A stretch of DNA of 64,000 nt. It comes from Acarospora socialis (taxonomy: Eukaryota; Ascomycota; Lecanoromycetes; Acarosporales; Acarosporaceae). Both the position numbers and the translations under genes were made by a program. Shown here one piece after another: positions 45,688 through 57,131 of this stretch. The stretch covers positions 124,001 through 188,000 of the forward strand of contig JAMYGW020000011.1 of the NCBI GenBank assembly GCA_025617375.2. The letters run 5' to 3'. The notes beneath the pieces are model-generated. The model did no database searches, was not told the origin of the DNA, and saw only the letters and a list, made by a program, of their open reading frames with translations. Position 1 is the first letter of the stretch, and each line of letters opens with the position of its first letter.

Positions 45688-48649
45688 ATGGCCAACACCG
45701 ATGGCAAGTTATCGCCGGTGTGGGATGACATGGACAGGTACTGGAGATTGAACGAGTAGTCCCATAGTCTTGCAACTCACATCATGGTCCAGGACGATGG
45801 GTCAGCTTTTTATGATGGGCTTCGATGGCACTACCGTCACTCCACAGATCCAGAAGCTTATTGAAGAGCATCATCTGGGCTCTATCTTACTGACGGCGAA
45901 GAATCTTAAAAGTGCTATACCATTAACTCTCCTGTTTGCCTATGCTGACAAGCAACAGCGGCGGAGGAAACGACCAAGCTGGTCTTGGATTTGCAGACTA
46001 TCGCACATAATGCAGGTCATCCAGTACCGTTAGCCATTGCTTTGGATCAAGAGAATGGGGGTGTCAATAGTCTCTTTGACGAGATCTACATCCGACAATT
46101 CCCTAGTGCAATGGGACTTGCTGCCGCCGGATCGCAAGAACTGGCTTATGAGGTGGCCAAAGCAACTGCTCAGGAGCTGAGCTCCGTTGGTGTTAACTGG
46201 ATCCTGGGTCCTGTACTGGACGTGCTCACCAATGCAAGAAATCAGCCACTGGGTGTTCGAACTACCGGAGATGACCCTCAAGAAGTGTCCAATTATGGTG
46301 TATCCTTCATGAGAGGTTACAAAGATGCTGGCCTAGCCACGTGTGGGAAGCATTTTCCGTCATATGGGAACCTCGAGTTCTTAGGATCAGTGCTGGACGT
46401 GCCGACCATCACCGATACTCTAGAACAGTTGAGCCTCAGCGCTCTAGTACCTTTTCGGAACGCAATCGCTCATGGGATCGACGCAATGATGGTCGGGGGT
46501 TGTTCCATGTCCTCGGCTGGCATGAACGTGATGCATGCATGTCTCTCTGAGCAGGTGGTAGATGGCTTGCTCCGGGCGAAGGATCTCGGTTTCGATGGTG
46601 TTGTGGTGTCGGAATGTCTCGAGATGGAGGCGCTGAGCCGTAACATAGGGGTTGGGGGCGGCACTGTCATGGCGGTGAGAGCCGGCTGCGATGTCGTTCT
46701 TTTGTGCCGGTCATTCTCAGTACAACAGGAGGCTATCAACGGCCTTAAACTTGGTGTCGATAGTGGCGATATCTCTGGAGCTAGGATTCGGCAGTCGTTG
46801 AGGAGGGTCTTGGAGCTGAAGTCGAAAATGTCGTGGGAGCGAGCTTTGAACCCTGGCGGGGTCGAGTCCCTTACAATATTACAGCCGTCACATACCAGCC
46901 TTTCCACCAGAGCATACAATACATCGATCACCGTGGTGAAAGACAGGAATCGACTGTTGCCACTCTCGAGTATCATAGAACCGGAGGAAGAACTGTTACT
47001 TCTGTCTCCCTTGGTGAAACCGTTGCCGGCATCGGCCGCGGCCAGAGAACTTATCGAAAATCCTAATTTAGCCTCACCTGGGCATTCCTCTTGGGAGCGG
47101 AGTGCATCGGTCATGAGTGGAGAGAGTGTCTTCCGTGAACTTGGCCGATCTCTGGCTCGGCAGAGGAGCGGTAGGGTTCTTCACACATCTTACACGGCTA
47201 ATGGTGTTCGCCCGGTTCATGAAAACCTGATCAACAGAGCGAGTGCAGTCATCGTTCTTACAGCTGACGCCAACCGGAACCTCTATCAGAATGGGTTTAC
47301 GAAGCATGTGTCAATGATTTGCAACTCGCAATATTCCGCAGGCGGTGAGAAGCGGGAGAAACCGTTGATCGTCGTTTCTGTCAGTTCTCCTTACGATTTC
47401 GCGATGGATCCTAGCATTGGCACATACATCTGCACCTACGACTTTACCGAGACCGCCTTACAAGCACTGGTAAAGGTATTGTACGGAGAACTGACTCCAT
47501 CTGGGGCGCTGCCTGGTACTATCAGCCAAAGCCAGAAGTTGCAACAATCCAGACAGCACTGGCTGGTAGAGAATTGGAATGAGGAACGCGATGCGAACGC
47601 TCTCGATGTCCTTTTGAAAGCAGTGGCAGACGAGGGTGTTTCAGGCCAGTATTCCGAGCTTTCAAATTCCACATCCAACACATTCGTTTTGCACAACCCT
47701 GACGTGGACGAGGCCCATTTTGTCGTCCGAAACAGCAGCACTCAGGCACTGTATGGGTTTTGCACCACTTACTTCTTCAAAAGCACCGGCGCCGGTGTGA
47801 TTGGAACGGTCATTGTTGATCCCGAGAGGAGGAAGCTTTCCATCGGCCATTCTCTACACAACCGAGCAATCCGGACGTTACTACAAAGAAAAGGCGTCAA
47901 ACGGTTTCAGTTGGGCTCCCGCCTACCGAGTGTCTTCCTCGGTATCCCGACCGATCATACGGTCGAGCGTAAGAGACTCCGACAATGGTTCGCTAATATG
48001 GGTTGGAACACCGCTCTGTCACGGCCGGTGTGCAGCATGGTGATGCGGAACCTAGCCACGTGGAATCCTCCCGAAGGGCTGGCCAAAAGCTTGCAGAGTG
48101 CCGAAGTGGAGTTCGACTTGGTGTACGGCTGGGAATATGCCGATTCGATCCTGGACCATGTCAAGACCAACTCGAGGCAAGGAGTGCTGGAGATCTACAA
48201 GCTCGCCTTGGCGGATCGGACCACTTGCGGCATCATCCGCGCGAAGAGACCGTCGGACGGGGCGATCTTGGGCAGCGTCGTGCTGTATAACGGTGGGTCT
48301 GGACTGGCCGAGTTTGTGCCCGGGTTGAAGAACAGCAACGAGGTGGCAGGAGGGATCTCGTCGCCCGTCATCACACCCTCGGCCGGCGAATACTCAACGT
48401 TGCTGCAGGGTTTGATTCTTTTGGGCATTAGACAGATCAAGCGTCAGAATTCAAACGTGGTCATTATGGACTGTGTGAGTTCGGCCTGAGGTTCAACCAT
48501 AGGTGCTTGGGTTCCTTGCTGACAGCCTGTTCTAGGTCGATGGGGACGGCAACTTCGACAGCCTGTCTGCCATGGGATTCAGCGTCTTACACAGTTTCGA
48601 GGAGGTGTCTTGCGATGCGGCTACTTGGGCTATGGTACCTCCTTCATGA
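45688..48649 (+). CDS. GH3 beta-N-acetylglucosaminidase fused to a GNAT acetyltransferase
   Basis: Four exons (45688-45737, 45793-45911, 45959-48474, 48536-48649) join to 933 codons; the introns are 55, 47 and 61 bp. The last exon adds the C-terminus VDGDGNFDSLSAMGF, then SVLHSFEEVSCDAATW. Residues about 18-330 are a NagZ-type GH3 barrel: GQLFMMGFDGT, ALDQENGGVNSL, GVNWILGPVLDV, CGKHFPSYGN (KHFPGHG-like motif carrying the catalytic His), and DGVVVSECLEMEAL with D/E near the nucleophile position. A GH3 C-terminal region follows. The C-terminal ~330 residues resemble tandem GNAT folds (SIGHSLHNRAIRTLLQRKG; ILGSVVLYNGGSGLAEFVPG). Such GH3-GNAT fusions are known in fungi and are linked to GlcNAc recycling. 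No signal peptide is visible, so cytosolic action is likely. The start is uncertain because the frame stays open upstream. Confidence 0.88.
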
Positions 48650-50206
48650 AAGCGAGCTGGTTTTGGTATATTTCCGGTATATGCAGGTGGTTGGATCAAT
48701 CTGTTCGGGCTCTGGTAGCGTTGAATCTCTATCTTAGTTGATTGTCGATAGATGTTGAGTTGATCTATAAACGCAAGCATCTTGACCTTGATCTCCTAGA
48801 ACCAAGCAGCACACTTTAGTCTCCAAACCCGCCTTCTCAAAGCATCCAACGGCGCCGAGAGCGGTGATCTGAAAGATGAACGGTGTTGATACCTTCGCAG
48901 GCTGTCTCCTCCTAGTACACATCCCTTTTGAAAATCAGCTAAACTTCAAACCTTTGTGTCCTACATGCCTTTCATATCTTCGAAAATGTAGGTAACCTTT
49001 TAGTATCGAGAGCATACCTTGTAGAAGACCTCATGACAAGATAAATGGGAATAGCGGAGGAAAAAGATAGTCACTGTCCCATGTCGACTTGAGGAAGGGA
49101 TGAAGCTAACGAGTAGCGAGCTCCCCTCAGGGCGGAATATATTCCACGCTCGGCGCTCGGTCTCGGGGTAGCTCGAAGAATATCGTACGTGTGTAAGTAC
49201 TGTAAGCTACGCGGGATCTAACTTCATTCGGTTAGAAAAGGATACAGTACTCGTACCTCGGACTAAAAGGGATCAGCCCACCCGAAGCTGAGGCAAAAGC
49301 CACACTCGGACCTCGTGCCGGTCTCAAACACCACCAGATTGTACCGAGGTACTAGAGGTGAGTGAGGTACCTTATAGGTAGTGACTTATTAGTGTACACT
49401 AGCCGGGTATTAAGTTCAAGTCAAGCAGATGTCAGTCACAAGCGCGGTGCAGTACCTAAGGGTACACTAAAGTGTTTAGACGAAACAGCAACCAATCCTC
49501 CGACACACAGACGACGTGTTCATTCTTATCACTCAGTCTGTACTCAGTTCAGTGGGACAAGGCAACGTTATCTACTTACCCATCCTTGGCACAAAGAAAG
49601 GACAGGGCAAGGCATCAGACGAGAGGAGAGGAGAACGGAGAAGACGAGCGAGAGGAGCGAGGAGAGAGGAGAGGAGAAGGAGGTGAAGATTAAGTGACGA
49701 AGAGCCGCCGCCGCCTTACCTACTCTGACTTACCTTGACGGGCACGTGTCGCTCCTTTGCTAAGGTACTTGTACCTACCTGACCTACCTCAAGGTATTCG
49801 TACCGACTCAAAGCACCGGACTCGCTCGTTCTTCTTGTACGACCTCAAGAGATAACGACTGGTGCTTAGAATCCCTTTTCCTCGGCCTTGGAAACTTCCA
49901 TTGATTAATTGCCTGCGTACTCGTACCAGACCCGGGGGCAGTTTACCGCTCTCCTTCTCATCTTTCAAATCACCCGGACCCGACAGCACAGCACAACACC
50001 ACCAACAGAACCCACCCTCCATCCCCGCTGGATTTTAGTCAGGTACCTACATTGCCTTTACCCTTTACCTTACCCCGTACAAAGTATCTGTACATACCAT
50101 TATCACTCGATTTGAAATACATGCACTTGGCTGCAATTCTCCTCTCGACCGCCGTTTTCGTCTCAGCCAAGGTCGAGCTTCGCTTCGCTGTTGAACAAAC
50201 CAGGCG
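48650..50206. other. Long 5' region of the Ndt80-like gene with purine tract
   Basis: About 1.56 kb without a supported gene. It contains TACTCGTACC words (49250, 49918), several TACCTACC/GGTACCT words (49360, 49775-49800, 50040) and a purine tract at 49621-49690. Length and composition fit a long promoter and leader, as is common for fungal regulators. Confidence 0.5.
49621..49690 (+). repeat. GA-rich low-complexity tract
   Basis: About 70 bp of almost pure purine on the plus strand, built from GAGAGGAGAG-like repeats, about 520 bp upstream of the Ndt80-like ATG. Confidence 0.75.
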
Positions 50207-51939
50207 ATGATGGAGGGGTTCGACACTATGACCATGTCCTATTATGCGACTCCTTTCGACGGCGCAAACGCGGCCGAGTATCTCCATGCGATGGCTCCGA
50301 TGGAGCTGCAGGAGCATCACTCCAACTTTGATACCGAGACATTCGTGGGGTGAGTGACCTCGTATGCCGGCATACGAGAAACACGATCATGATGCGACAA
50401 ACTCTCTGACATCCGTTACTCGATTTTAGGAGTGAGGATGCAGCGCTGGGACCACCCTCTCTGGTACAACCGGCAGTGCGGCGATATTCCAGCAATATGG
50501 ACGATCCTTTTCAGGAGCCGATTACCCACTTTGAACCTGTGCCGCAGGAACAAAACAATCCCGAGCTACCTTCGATCGAACGCGACAACAAGTTACTGAG
50601 CTTCAGTCCTCCCACTTATCACTTTGCGCTGCTGGACTACTCCCGCCTTCAGACGTCGTTGTCCTTATCGGCGCAGCTTCACGGCATGTTCTTCCTTGCC
50701 GAATCACCGTGGGCGTCGGTGGGAGAGCCGACGGGAGCACCGGCGGAATTGACTTGCTACCGACGAAACCTCTTCCAGATCACTGGCTCCATCACTTTAC
50801 CACGTAAACTACGTTATATCATGACGGACCGCGGTGAGCAGCTACCAATACAAGCCCAAGAGTTGTCGATATCGGCAACCGAGTCGGTGGAAGGGAATAC
50901 GGTGAAGATAATTTCAGTACCTTGGAAGACACCGCCGTCGAATTCCGTGGCAGTGGTAGAAGACAAAGCGGAAAGGGAGCCGCCGTCGATACCCTTGGAC
51001 ATTCTGGCAAACCAAGATCCGGACTCGGACTTTGCCAACTTCCCCATCGCGTGGAAGCGTCTTCAATTCAGGATTGCAACGGCTAACAATGGGAGACGGA
51101 AAGAGCTCCAGCAGCACTTTGTCGTTCGGTTGAAAGTCATTGCGACGTTGCCTAACGGAACCAAAGTCTCAATTTGCGAAGCCCAATCCGCTCCGATCAT
51201 CGTTCGGGGCCGAAGCCCGAGGAACTTTCAGGCCCGCAAAGACTTCCCCCTTGGCGGTGGTGGCGGCTCGTCGCGGAAGCTGATGCAACCTCCTGCGGGT
51301 CTCAGTCGTACCACCACTGGCGAGTCGATGACGCAAATGTCGAGTGTGAAGAGTGAAAAGAGCCCGGAGATGCCTCAAACGGTATTCAAGTACGATCACA
51401 ACGATTTCCGGCTCGATCCTGATATCGTGGATTGGACGCAGATACCAAACGCACAACCAGGACCGCTTACTGCCATGCCAACAGCAGCGTTTACCAGACC
51501 ATCCCATGCCGTTCCGAGGCCGGCATACGCTCAATCCAGCCCGGAGATATCTCGCCACCAGCAAGGGCGACCAGCATCGGCACCCATCAACCTTTCTTTG
51601 ATCGACGAAGACCCGAAACCGTCCAAACAGCAACGATCATCCACATCATCCAATTCGCGTACTCCGAAAGTCTCCCGAATGACGACCCACCCTCCTCCGG
51701 CCGCCGCACCACCACCCCGTCAATCCTACTTTTCTTCTACTACATCCATCAACAGCCCCGATGAGAGCGCCGATCTGCTGTACGAGTACTTTCCACTCGG
51801 CCTCGATGATTGGATGCCACCCGTGGATGCGGTGTACCGACCGCACGTCGTCCATCACACCAATCTGCCACCGGATCCGAAAGCCATGGCGGTCAGGAAC
51901 AAGAGCAAGAGGTATTTCTCCGAGGATCAACCTTCGTAA
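50207..51939 (+). CDS. Ndt80/PhoG-family DNA-binding transcription factor
   Basis: Two exons (50207-50349, 50430-51939) join to 551 codons around an 80-bp intron (GTGAGT...TTTTAG). Residues about 90-300 form an Ndt80/PhoG-like Ig-fold DNA-binding domain: LSAQLHGMFFLAESPW, ELTCYRRNLFQITGSITLPR, ISATESVEGNTVKIISVPWK, FPIAWKRLQFRIATANNGRR, FVVRLKVIATLPNG and SAPIIVRGRSPRNFQARKDF. The motif TCYRRNLFQITG, rather than WTCYRRNYFSVT, suggests a fungal clade distinct from Vib-1/XprG and true Ndt80, but this is recalled, not computed. The C-terminal half is disordered and Pro/Ser-rich, ending with an acidic-aromatic patch (LLYEYFPLGLDDWMPP) that could be an activation segment. Ndt80-family factors control meiosis, starvation responses and development; targets here are unknown. 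Two adjacent ATGs mark the start. Confidence 0.9.
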
Positions 51940-53200
51940 CCGCAGTTCTATGATGGGGATGCGCGCTCTCTTCTCTGTCACTATAACTGGAGCGTAGCAA
52001 TTTGCCTCGATCTCATTTAGGCGGAAATCTGTAATATATCCATCTCTCTCTGTACCATACCCGGTGTCGCGGTCACGATGCTACGGTCACGCTTTTCTTT
52101 GCGCTTCTTTTGTCCGTGGGCGTCTTTGGCGATGGGGTTTGGGGCATGACATCGGATGAAATGGGATTGGAGGACATGGGAAAAGAAGTCGAGCATCTTG
52201 GATATAATGACAACGGATACGGACACGGGACGGCAGGAAATCTTGGAATTTCTCTACACTATTTCACTGTTGATTTGGGGCTACAGATACCAACCATGTA
52301 GTAGGACTTGTAACGACAATCTTTAACCATCACACCCAACAAGAACCAGAACCACCACTACTAATATCTAAAAGTTAGGAAACAGGGCCTGATAACCTGA
52401 TCTCTCTCGTCGCCGACACACTAACCTCGGTCGAGCCCAGCAGTGTTTGCTCCATTGCACACAACTTCACCTCTTTGCAAGCCTACACGCAAGACCTACA
52501 CGAAAGACGGCGTGTTGCCCGCTTCTTCGGTGCATGCCGAGTGGCGTTGACCTCGCCCAAACACGAGGAAGCTCTTCTTCCGCGTCGGAAACAGGACGAC
52601 GGTCGTCTCCCGACAATATGACGGTGCGAAGAAGGCTCTGGAGGCAGCTCCGTACTCGTACCCCTTGCCCGTCAAGCCTCCACTCCCACTCCCACTCCTC
52701 GAACAAAGAAACACACGGGCCTTCTGCTTTCACGGCCATCCTGATCTTACGTCACAACCGCAGCCGGGGCCCTGGATCCCGCTGCTGCTCATGCCGTACA
52801 GGGCAGTGGACTAAGATCTTGATAGTTAGGTTCGCGAGTTGAAATATTCGTTACTGACATCGGAGTTGAGTTAGAAAAGGTCTTGGGATGAAGGTGTTCA
52901 TGTAGGGTGGTGTGACTTCAGGCAGGCCAGAGGCGGGCGCAAGGGTTGAGTCGTTGGGTTGTGTACGCTAAGGTACGCTGGGTTTGAGAAATCAACGGTG
53001 GTACGGGAGAGCATGAGCTTTCTCGCCTGAGTTGAGTCGCTCGCGGTGGACGTGCTCTGGTCCTTATGCAAGTAACATTGTAGGACTAGTTGGCGGATGG
53101 TATACCGCGACAACATCCGGGATATACACTATCATATACCGTTCTACAGTTGCTTCTTTACTTATCTCACCGTACACCCCTAATTTCCTTCATCTTGAAG
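51940..53200. other. Intergenic region between convergent genes
   Basis: About 1.26 kb between the stops of the Ndt80-like gene and mL50. Frames up to 131 codons (52447-52842) overlap opposite-strand frames of similar length and show no family pattern. No RNA gene or repeat is seen. Confidence 0.4.
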
Positions 53201-54532
53201 CTACGCGTTCCCCGTAACCGGCAATCCCCTCCTCTCCAACTCCCGCTCGATGACCTTCCACCGCCCGACCTCCTTCTCCCGATCGATCGGCGTGAATCTC
53301 CGCTCGAACAGCCTTACGTTCGGCAACGCCGTCAACCTGTCATCAGTGGTCAAGACCTCGGCGAGTTTCTTCGGTTTCGGTGGGGTGGCTAGGTGGCGTA
53401 GGAGCAATTTGACGGTGTTGGTTTGCTGGATGACGGGGTCCGGGATGCGCGTGCCGGTTAGTTGGGTGATGCGTTTGATTACCTGCGGGTTAGGTTTCAT
53501 TAGTATGGGATGTGTTGTGTGGGAGCGAATGTGGGGGACATACGGCGAATTTGATCGTCGGGTCTTGGAGGGATACGTTGAGCCAGTTTGGGTCGCGGGG
53601 GAGGGTAGTTTGTTTCTGAGTGGACGGCGGGGTGTCGGTGTCGGGCATGACTTCTTCTACGGGCGTGGCGGAGACTTCTTCGAGAGGAGTTTTCGTATCC
53701 GTCCCATCGGTTGCTTCCCACGCTGCCTTTTCCGCCTCGGCCTGGACTTCCATGACTTCATCCACCGGCTTATCGGGCATCGTAGACCGTAAGATCGTGT
53801 CCTTGAGCGTGTCGTCCGGATATGATAATACCACTTTCTGTTCTTCCCCAGAGATCGTGAACCTGATCCCGCTCGTCTCGGGAATGACACTATCATCCCT
53901 CGCATACGCCGCATCGGTCATCGGTCTCCCAGCGTTTCTCAACGTAAAGACCTCGACCACGGCACGGTGCACAGCGATCGTAAGATCTTCTCTGGACATG
54001 ATCTTCTTCGGCGGAATAAAGCTATCATCACCAACATCAGCAATCTCACTTTCGACCCACATACTTAAAACCGAAGCACCTACCCCCTAAACCGCTCTTC
54101 CTCATTCCACCACTCCTCCTCCTCCGCCCCCAAACTTCCCACCTGCTCTAGCCCGTCCCACGTCGTAGCCGGCACATAGCTATTGATACCCGGTAAAACA
54201 GTCGGTGCACGTAACTCGGAAGCGTCTTCCGCCTCGACCGCGCTCCGGGCCTTCTTCTTCTTCGTCCGGTCGAGCGCGCTGAGATCGCCGTAAGGGTCCT
54301 CTTGACCCGGTGGCGATTCAGTCCCCCAGATCCGCCGTCGGATCTTTTCGGTGAAGGGGACTTTGCCGTCGCTGCCTGCCCTTTGGGCGGCGGAGGTGGA
54401 GAGGGCGAAGCGCTGGGATGGGGAGGAGAGGCGGGTGCGGCAGGATCGGCAGACGAAAAGAGGTCGTGGACGAGGTCGATGGGAGTGTTCGAGGAGATCG
54501 ATTGACTTCGAGGACCTTACTAGGCGCCGCAT
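53201..54532 (-). CDS. Mitochondrial large-subunit ribosomal protein mL50, with an apparent 1-base frameshift
   Basis: The frame opens at 54532 (MRRLVRSSK, basic presequence-like; CRSCR pair) and runs through WDGLEQVGSLG to a stop at 54082-54080. In another frame it resumes as MWVESEIADVGDDSF and runs to 53544. A 61-bp intron (53543-53483) joins DPTIKFA to VIKRITQLTGTRIPDPVIQQ, then TNTVKLLLRHL, the conserved Ribosomal_L50 core, ending at 53201. The summed exons are 1271 bp, one short of a multiple of three. The break lies in a run of five C (plus strand 54083-54087); a sixth would keep one frame. The cause may be a sequencing or assembly error, a real indel, or splicing I cannot see (the only local GT...AG is 20 bp). 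The product would act in the mitoribosome, which argues for an intact gene in life. Confidence 0.8.
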
Positions 54533-55022
54533 GGTGAGGTTGTGTGGGCTATTAAGTAAGGTAAGGTAAGGTAAGGTAACTGTCACGCCGCGCAGTTCAC
54601 TTCCACGCTAGAAATCTGGCGCACGTGATTTTCGAGCTTTGTCGTCGAACGTCTGGCGCTCCTGGGGCACTCCCATCGCGCGATATCGAATTGTCTGGCG
54701 GCACGCTAGCCACTTTCTCCGGCCGAACTCTTTGCCGTAACATCACCTACAGCTTCTCGCTGCGGGGAGGTGACGGCATGTTTAAATATCTTTGACTGGC
54801 GCTCGTTTTCCTTGGTCTGACAATTTCAATGTTAGAATTGCTGTATATATTCTAGCATCAATCAAAACATCGTTCGTTTCCTTGCACAACAATCTGGAAT
54901 GCCAGTTGGGTGTCCCAGTGCTTGGAGCAGACTATTGAGCGTCAAAACAACTGGTCTCAATACTACAATATCTCACTTATCGCACAGTCCAGCTCCTCCG
55001 AATCTAACACTATATTCTCACC
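54533..55022. promoter_or_regulatory. Divergent promoter, mL50 / thiolase
   Basis: 490 bp between the two starts. A GGTAA pentanucleotide run (54557-54580) lies just upstream of mL50 and probably in its leader. The rest has normal composition. I saw no obvious fatty-acid-response CCTCGG site. Confidence 0.5.
54557..54580 (+). repeat. (GTAAG)n short tandem repeat
   Basis: About 4.5 tandem copies of GTAAG (read on the minus strand as TTACC/CTTAC) close to the mL50 start. The same word recurs singly in several other promoters of the window. Confidence 0.8.
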
Positions 55023-56267
55023 ATGACCGGTTTCATCCAGAAAGGCGTCAAGAACATCCTCCAAAAGAACCCCAACGACATCGTCTTCCTCTCCTCCGTC
55101 CGAACACCCGTCACACGAGCCAAGAAGGGCGGTCTGAAAGATGCATACCCGGAAGAATTACTCTGTGTCGTCCTGAAAGCGACACTAGACAAGAACCCCA
55201 ACCTCGACCCGGGCCGAATACAAGACGTCGCCATAGGCTCTGTCCTCCAAGAACTTGGCGGGGCCAAAGCCGGCCGCATGGCTCAAAACCACGCCGGATA
55301 TCCTTCCACCGTCGCCTTCCACACTATCAACCGACAATGCAGTTCCGGCCTCGCGGCTATAACCAATATCGCGCATGCTATTGCGGTGGGCGCCATTGAC
55401 GTGGGCGTCGGTGGAGGGATGGAGTCGATGACGCGCAACTACGCCACACGCGCCATCCCTACGAAACTGTGGCCGGAGCTGAAAGAATCACCGGACAAGG
55501 ACGCGAGAGATTGTATAATGCCGATGGGAATCACTTCCGAGAACGTGGCGGAACGGTACGGAGTCAGTCGAGCGGACCAGGACGCGTTTGCGGCGAGGAG
55601 TCATCAGAAAGCCGCCAAAGCGCAAAAGGAGGGTTTGTTCGATGGTGAGATCGTGCCTGTGAAGACGCGGTGGGCGGACTTGGAGGATCCGGAGAATGTG
55701 CCGGAGAAGCAGATCACTGTGACCAAAGACGACGGGATAAGGCCCAACGCTACGGCGGAAAGCTTGGCGAAGCTGAAGCCAGCGTTCAAGGAAGATGGGA
55801 GCAGTACGGCAGGAAATAGCAGTCAGGTGTCGGATGGAGCTGCGGCAACGCTGATGATGAGGAGAAGCACTGCAGCTGAGCTGGGGTTGACGTCCAGTAT
55901 CATCGGGAAATGGTCGGGTAGTCAAGTCGTGGGTTGCCATCCTGACGAGATGGGCATCGGTCCCGCTCTCGCAATTCCCAAACTCCTGGAATACACGGGT
56001 ATATCGAAAGATGACATCGGTATATGGGAGATCAATGAGGCATTCGCCAGCCAGTCGTTGTACTGTATACGTAAACTGGGCATCGACGAAGACAAGGTGA
56101 ACCCAAAAGGCGGTGCTATTGCCTTCGGGCATCCACTCGGAGCTACCGGGGCGAGACAGCTGGCAACGTTATTGCCAGAATTGGATCGACAGGGTCAACA
56201 GCTCGGTGTAATAAGTATGTGCATCGGCACTGGCATGGGAATGGCAAGTTTGATTGTGAGAGAATAA
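55023..56267 (+). CDS. 3-ketoacyl-CoA thiolase (acetyl-CoA acyltransferase)
   Basis: A single exon of 414 residues. Family motifs are complete: VRTPVTRAKKGGLKDAYPEE near the N-terminus, NRQCSSGLAAI with the acyl-accepting Cys, GGGMESMTRN, the EINEAFASQ segment, GGAIAFGHPLGATGARQ (catalytic His) and CIGTGMGMASL (second catalytic Cys). It performs the last step of beta-oxidation, splitting 3-ketoacyl-CoA with CoA to acetyl-CoA. The N-terminus MTGFIQKGVKNILQKNPND lacks a clear PTS2 nonapeptide and the C-terminus LIVRE is not a PTS1, so peroxisomal location is likely by family but not shown by sequence. The ATG at 55023 starts the conserved block. Confidence 0.95.
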   Translation: MTGFIQKGVKNILQKNPNDIVFLSSVRTPVTRAKKGGLKDAYPEELLCVVLKATLDKNPNLDPGRIQDVAIGSVLQELGGAKAGRMAQNHAGYPSTVAFHTINRQCSSGLAAITNIAHAIAVGAIDVGVGGGMESMTRNYATRAIPTKLWPELKESPDKDARDCIMPMGITSENVAERYGVSRADQDAFAARSHQKAAKAQKEGLFDGEIVPVKTRWADLEDPENVPEKQITVTKDDGIRPNATAESLAKLKPAFKEDGSSTAGNSSQVSDGAAATLMMRRSTAAELGLTSSIIGKWSGSQVVGCHPDEMGIGPALAIPKLLEYTGISKDDIGIWEINEAFASQSLYCIRKLGIDEDKVNPKGGAIAFGHPLGATGARQLATLLPELDRQGQQLGVISMCIGTGMGMASLIVRE

Positions 56268-56489
56268 CCTTACAGATCAGGGAAATGAAATGATTGCCAC
56301 TGCTCTCTGAAACAGATGCTGTGCTCCGCACTAAGCCTGCCGTGATGCCTCACCACACCCTACTCCAAATACGCCTATCGTATTGGATGATCTCGTACTT
56401 CAAGTATAACATCTGTCCTCATCACTGATCCCCCTGATTCGAAACGGGTATATAGCTCCTCCTCTCCCTCGCAGCCTACCATGCCACCA

Positions 56490-57131
56490 TCAGCTCACTC
56501 TCCCTCCCTTCCTACCGCACGAGATCAAAGCAGCACTCACCTCAACCCACCTCTCCACCCAAGGCTGCACAGCCGCATAAATCAACAACCCCGCCGTCGC
56601 GAAGATAAACACAAACACCACCGCTTCATCCTTCCGACTATCCCTCTCTGTCCGCACCCACCGAATCAGCCTCCCCCTTCTCAAGACCCAGAATACACCC
56701 CTCCCTCGCTCCCGACCTGCAGGACGTTACTTACGGAAGCAAGTAGTAAAAACATCTTCCTCCTTCGCACTCTTGCAGATAGGCAGATTGTAGTTCAGGC
56801 AGAACTGCCGGTTGCAGTCGTTGCAGTTGCCGGCACGCTGCGTGGAGCTTTTGGTGCTATCATCATCGGCGGCGCGGGGTTGGAGGAAGGTGTTGTGCGA
56901 GGGGGCGGAGTGGGAGGGTTGTTCGGCGTTCAGCGGGATGATGGTGCTGTTGGAGAAACAGGTGCATTTGCAGAAGGAGGTTGCTGCTGGTGAGGGGCGG
57001 AGGAGTGTTAGTGTGAGAGTGCGGGAATGCGGAATGGGTGAGAATTCGGGAAACGTACAGGCTGCGAAGGAGAGACTGCTGAGGGCAAGGAGTATCAGGA
57101 AGAGAAATATGGGGGTCTGATGGAGATGCAT
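56490..57131 (-). CDS. Small cysteine-rich secretory/membrane protein, conserved fungal, unknown function
   Basis: Three exons are inferred: 57131-57059, 56983-56731 and 56643 to about 56490. The introns are 75 bp (with ACTAAC branch site) and 87 bp. The product starts with a signal peptide (MHLHQTPIFLFLILLALSSL). A lumenal segment with paired cysteines follows: SFCKCTCFSNSTIIPL, later NCNDCNRQFCLNYNLPICKS and a final CF. Exon 3 encodes one transmembrane helix (AVVFVFIFATAGLLIYAAV). I recognise this layout from unannotated proteins across Pezizomycotina but know no function. The 3' end is uncertain: a GTGAGT donor after VERWVE could lead to another exon, and the frame otherwise reads through to 56490. 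The cysteine spacing suggests two or more disulfides. Confidence 0.65.

Noticed and set aside
46470-47114. 214-codon minus-strand frame within the GH3 gene
   Set aside because: It is a shadow of the GH3 coding strand; the plus strand has full family motifs.
50207-51939. Pairing of an XprG-type regulator with the XprF-like hexokinase as a protease-control locus
   Set aside because: The DNA-binding motif TCYRRNLFQITG fits a different Ndt80-like clade than Vib-1/XprG, and the genes are about 39 kb apart with unrelated genes between.
52447-52842. 131-codon plus-strand frame
   Set aside because: It overlaps similar-length opposite-strand frames, is Arg/Ser/His-rich and has no family resemblance.
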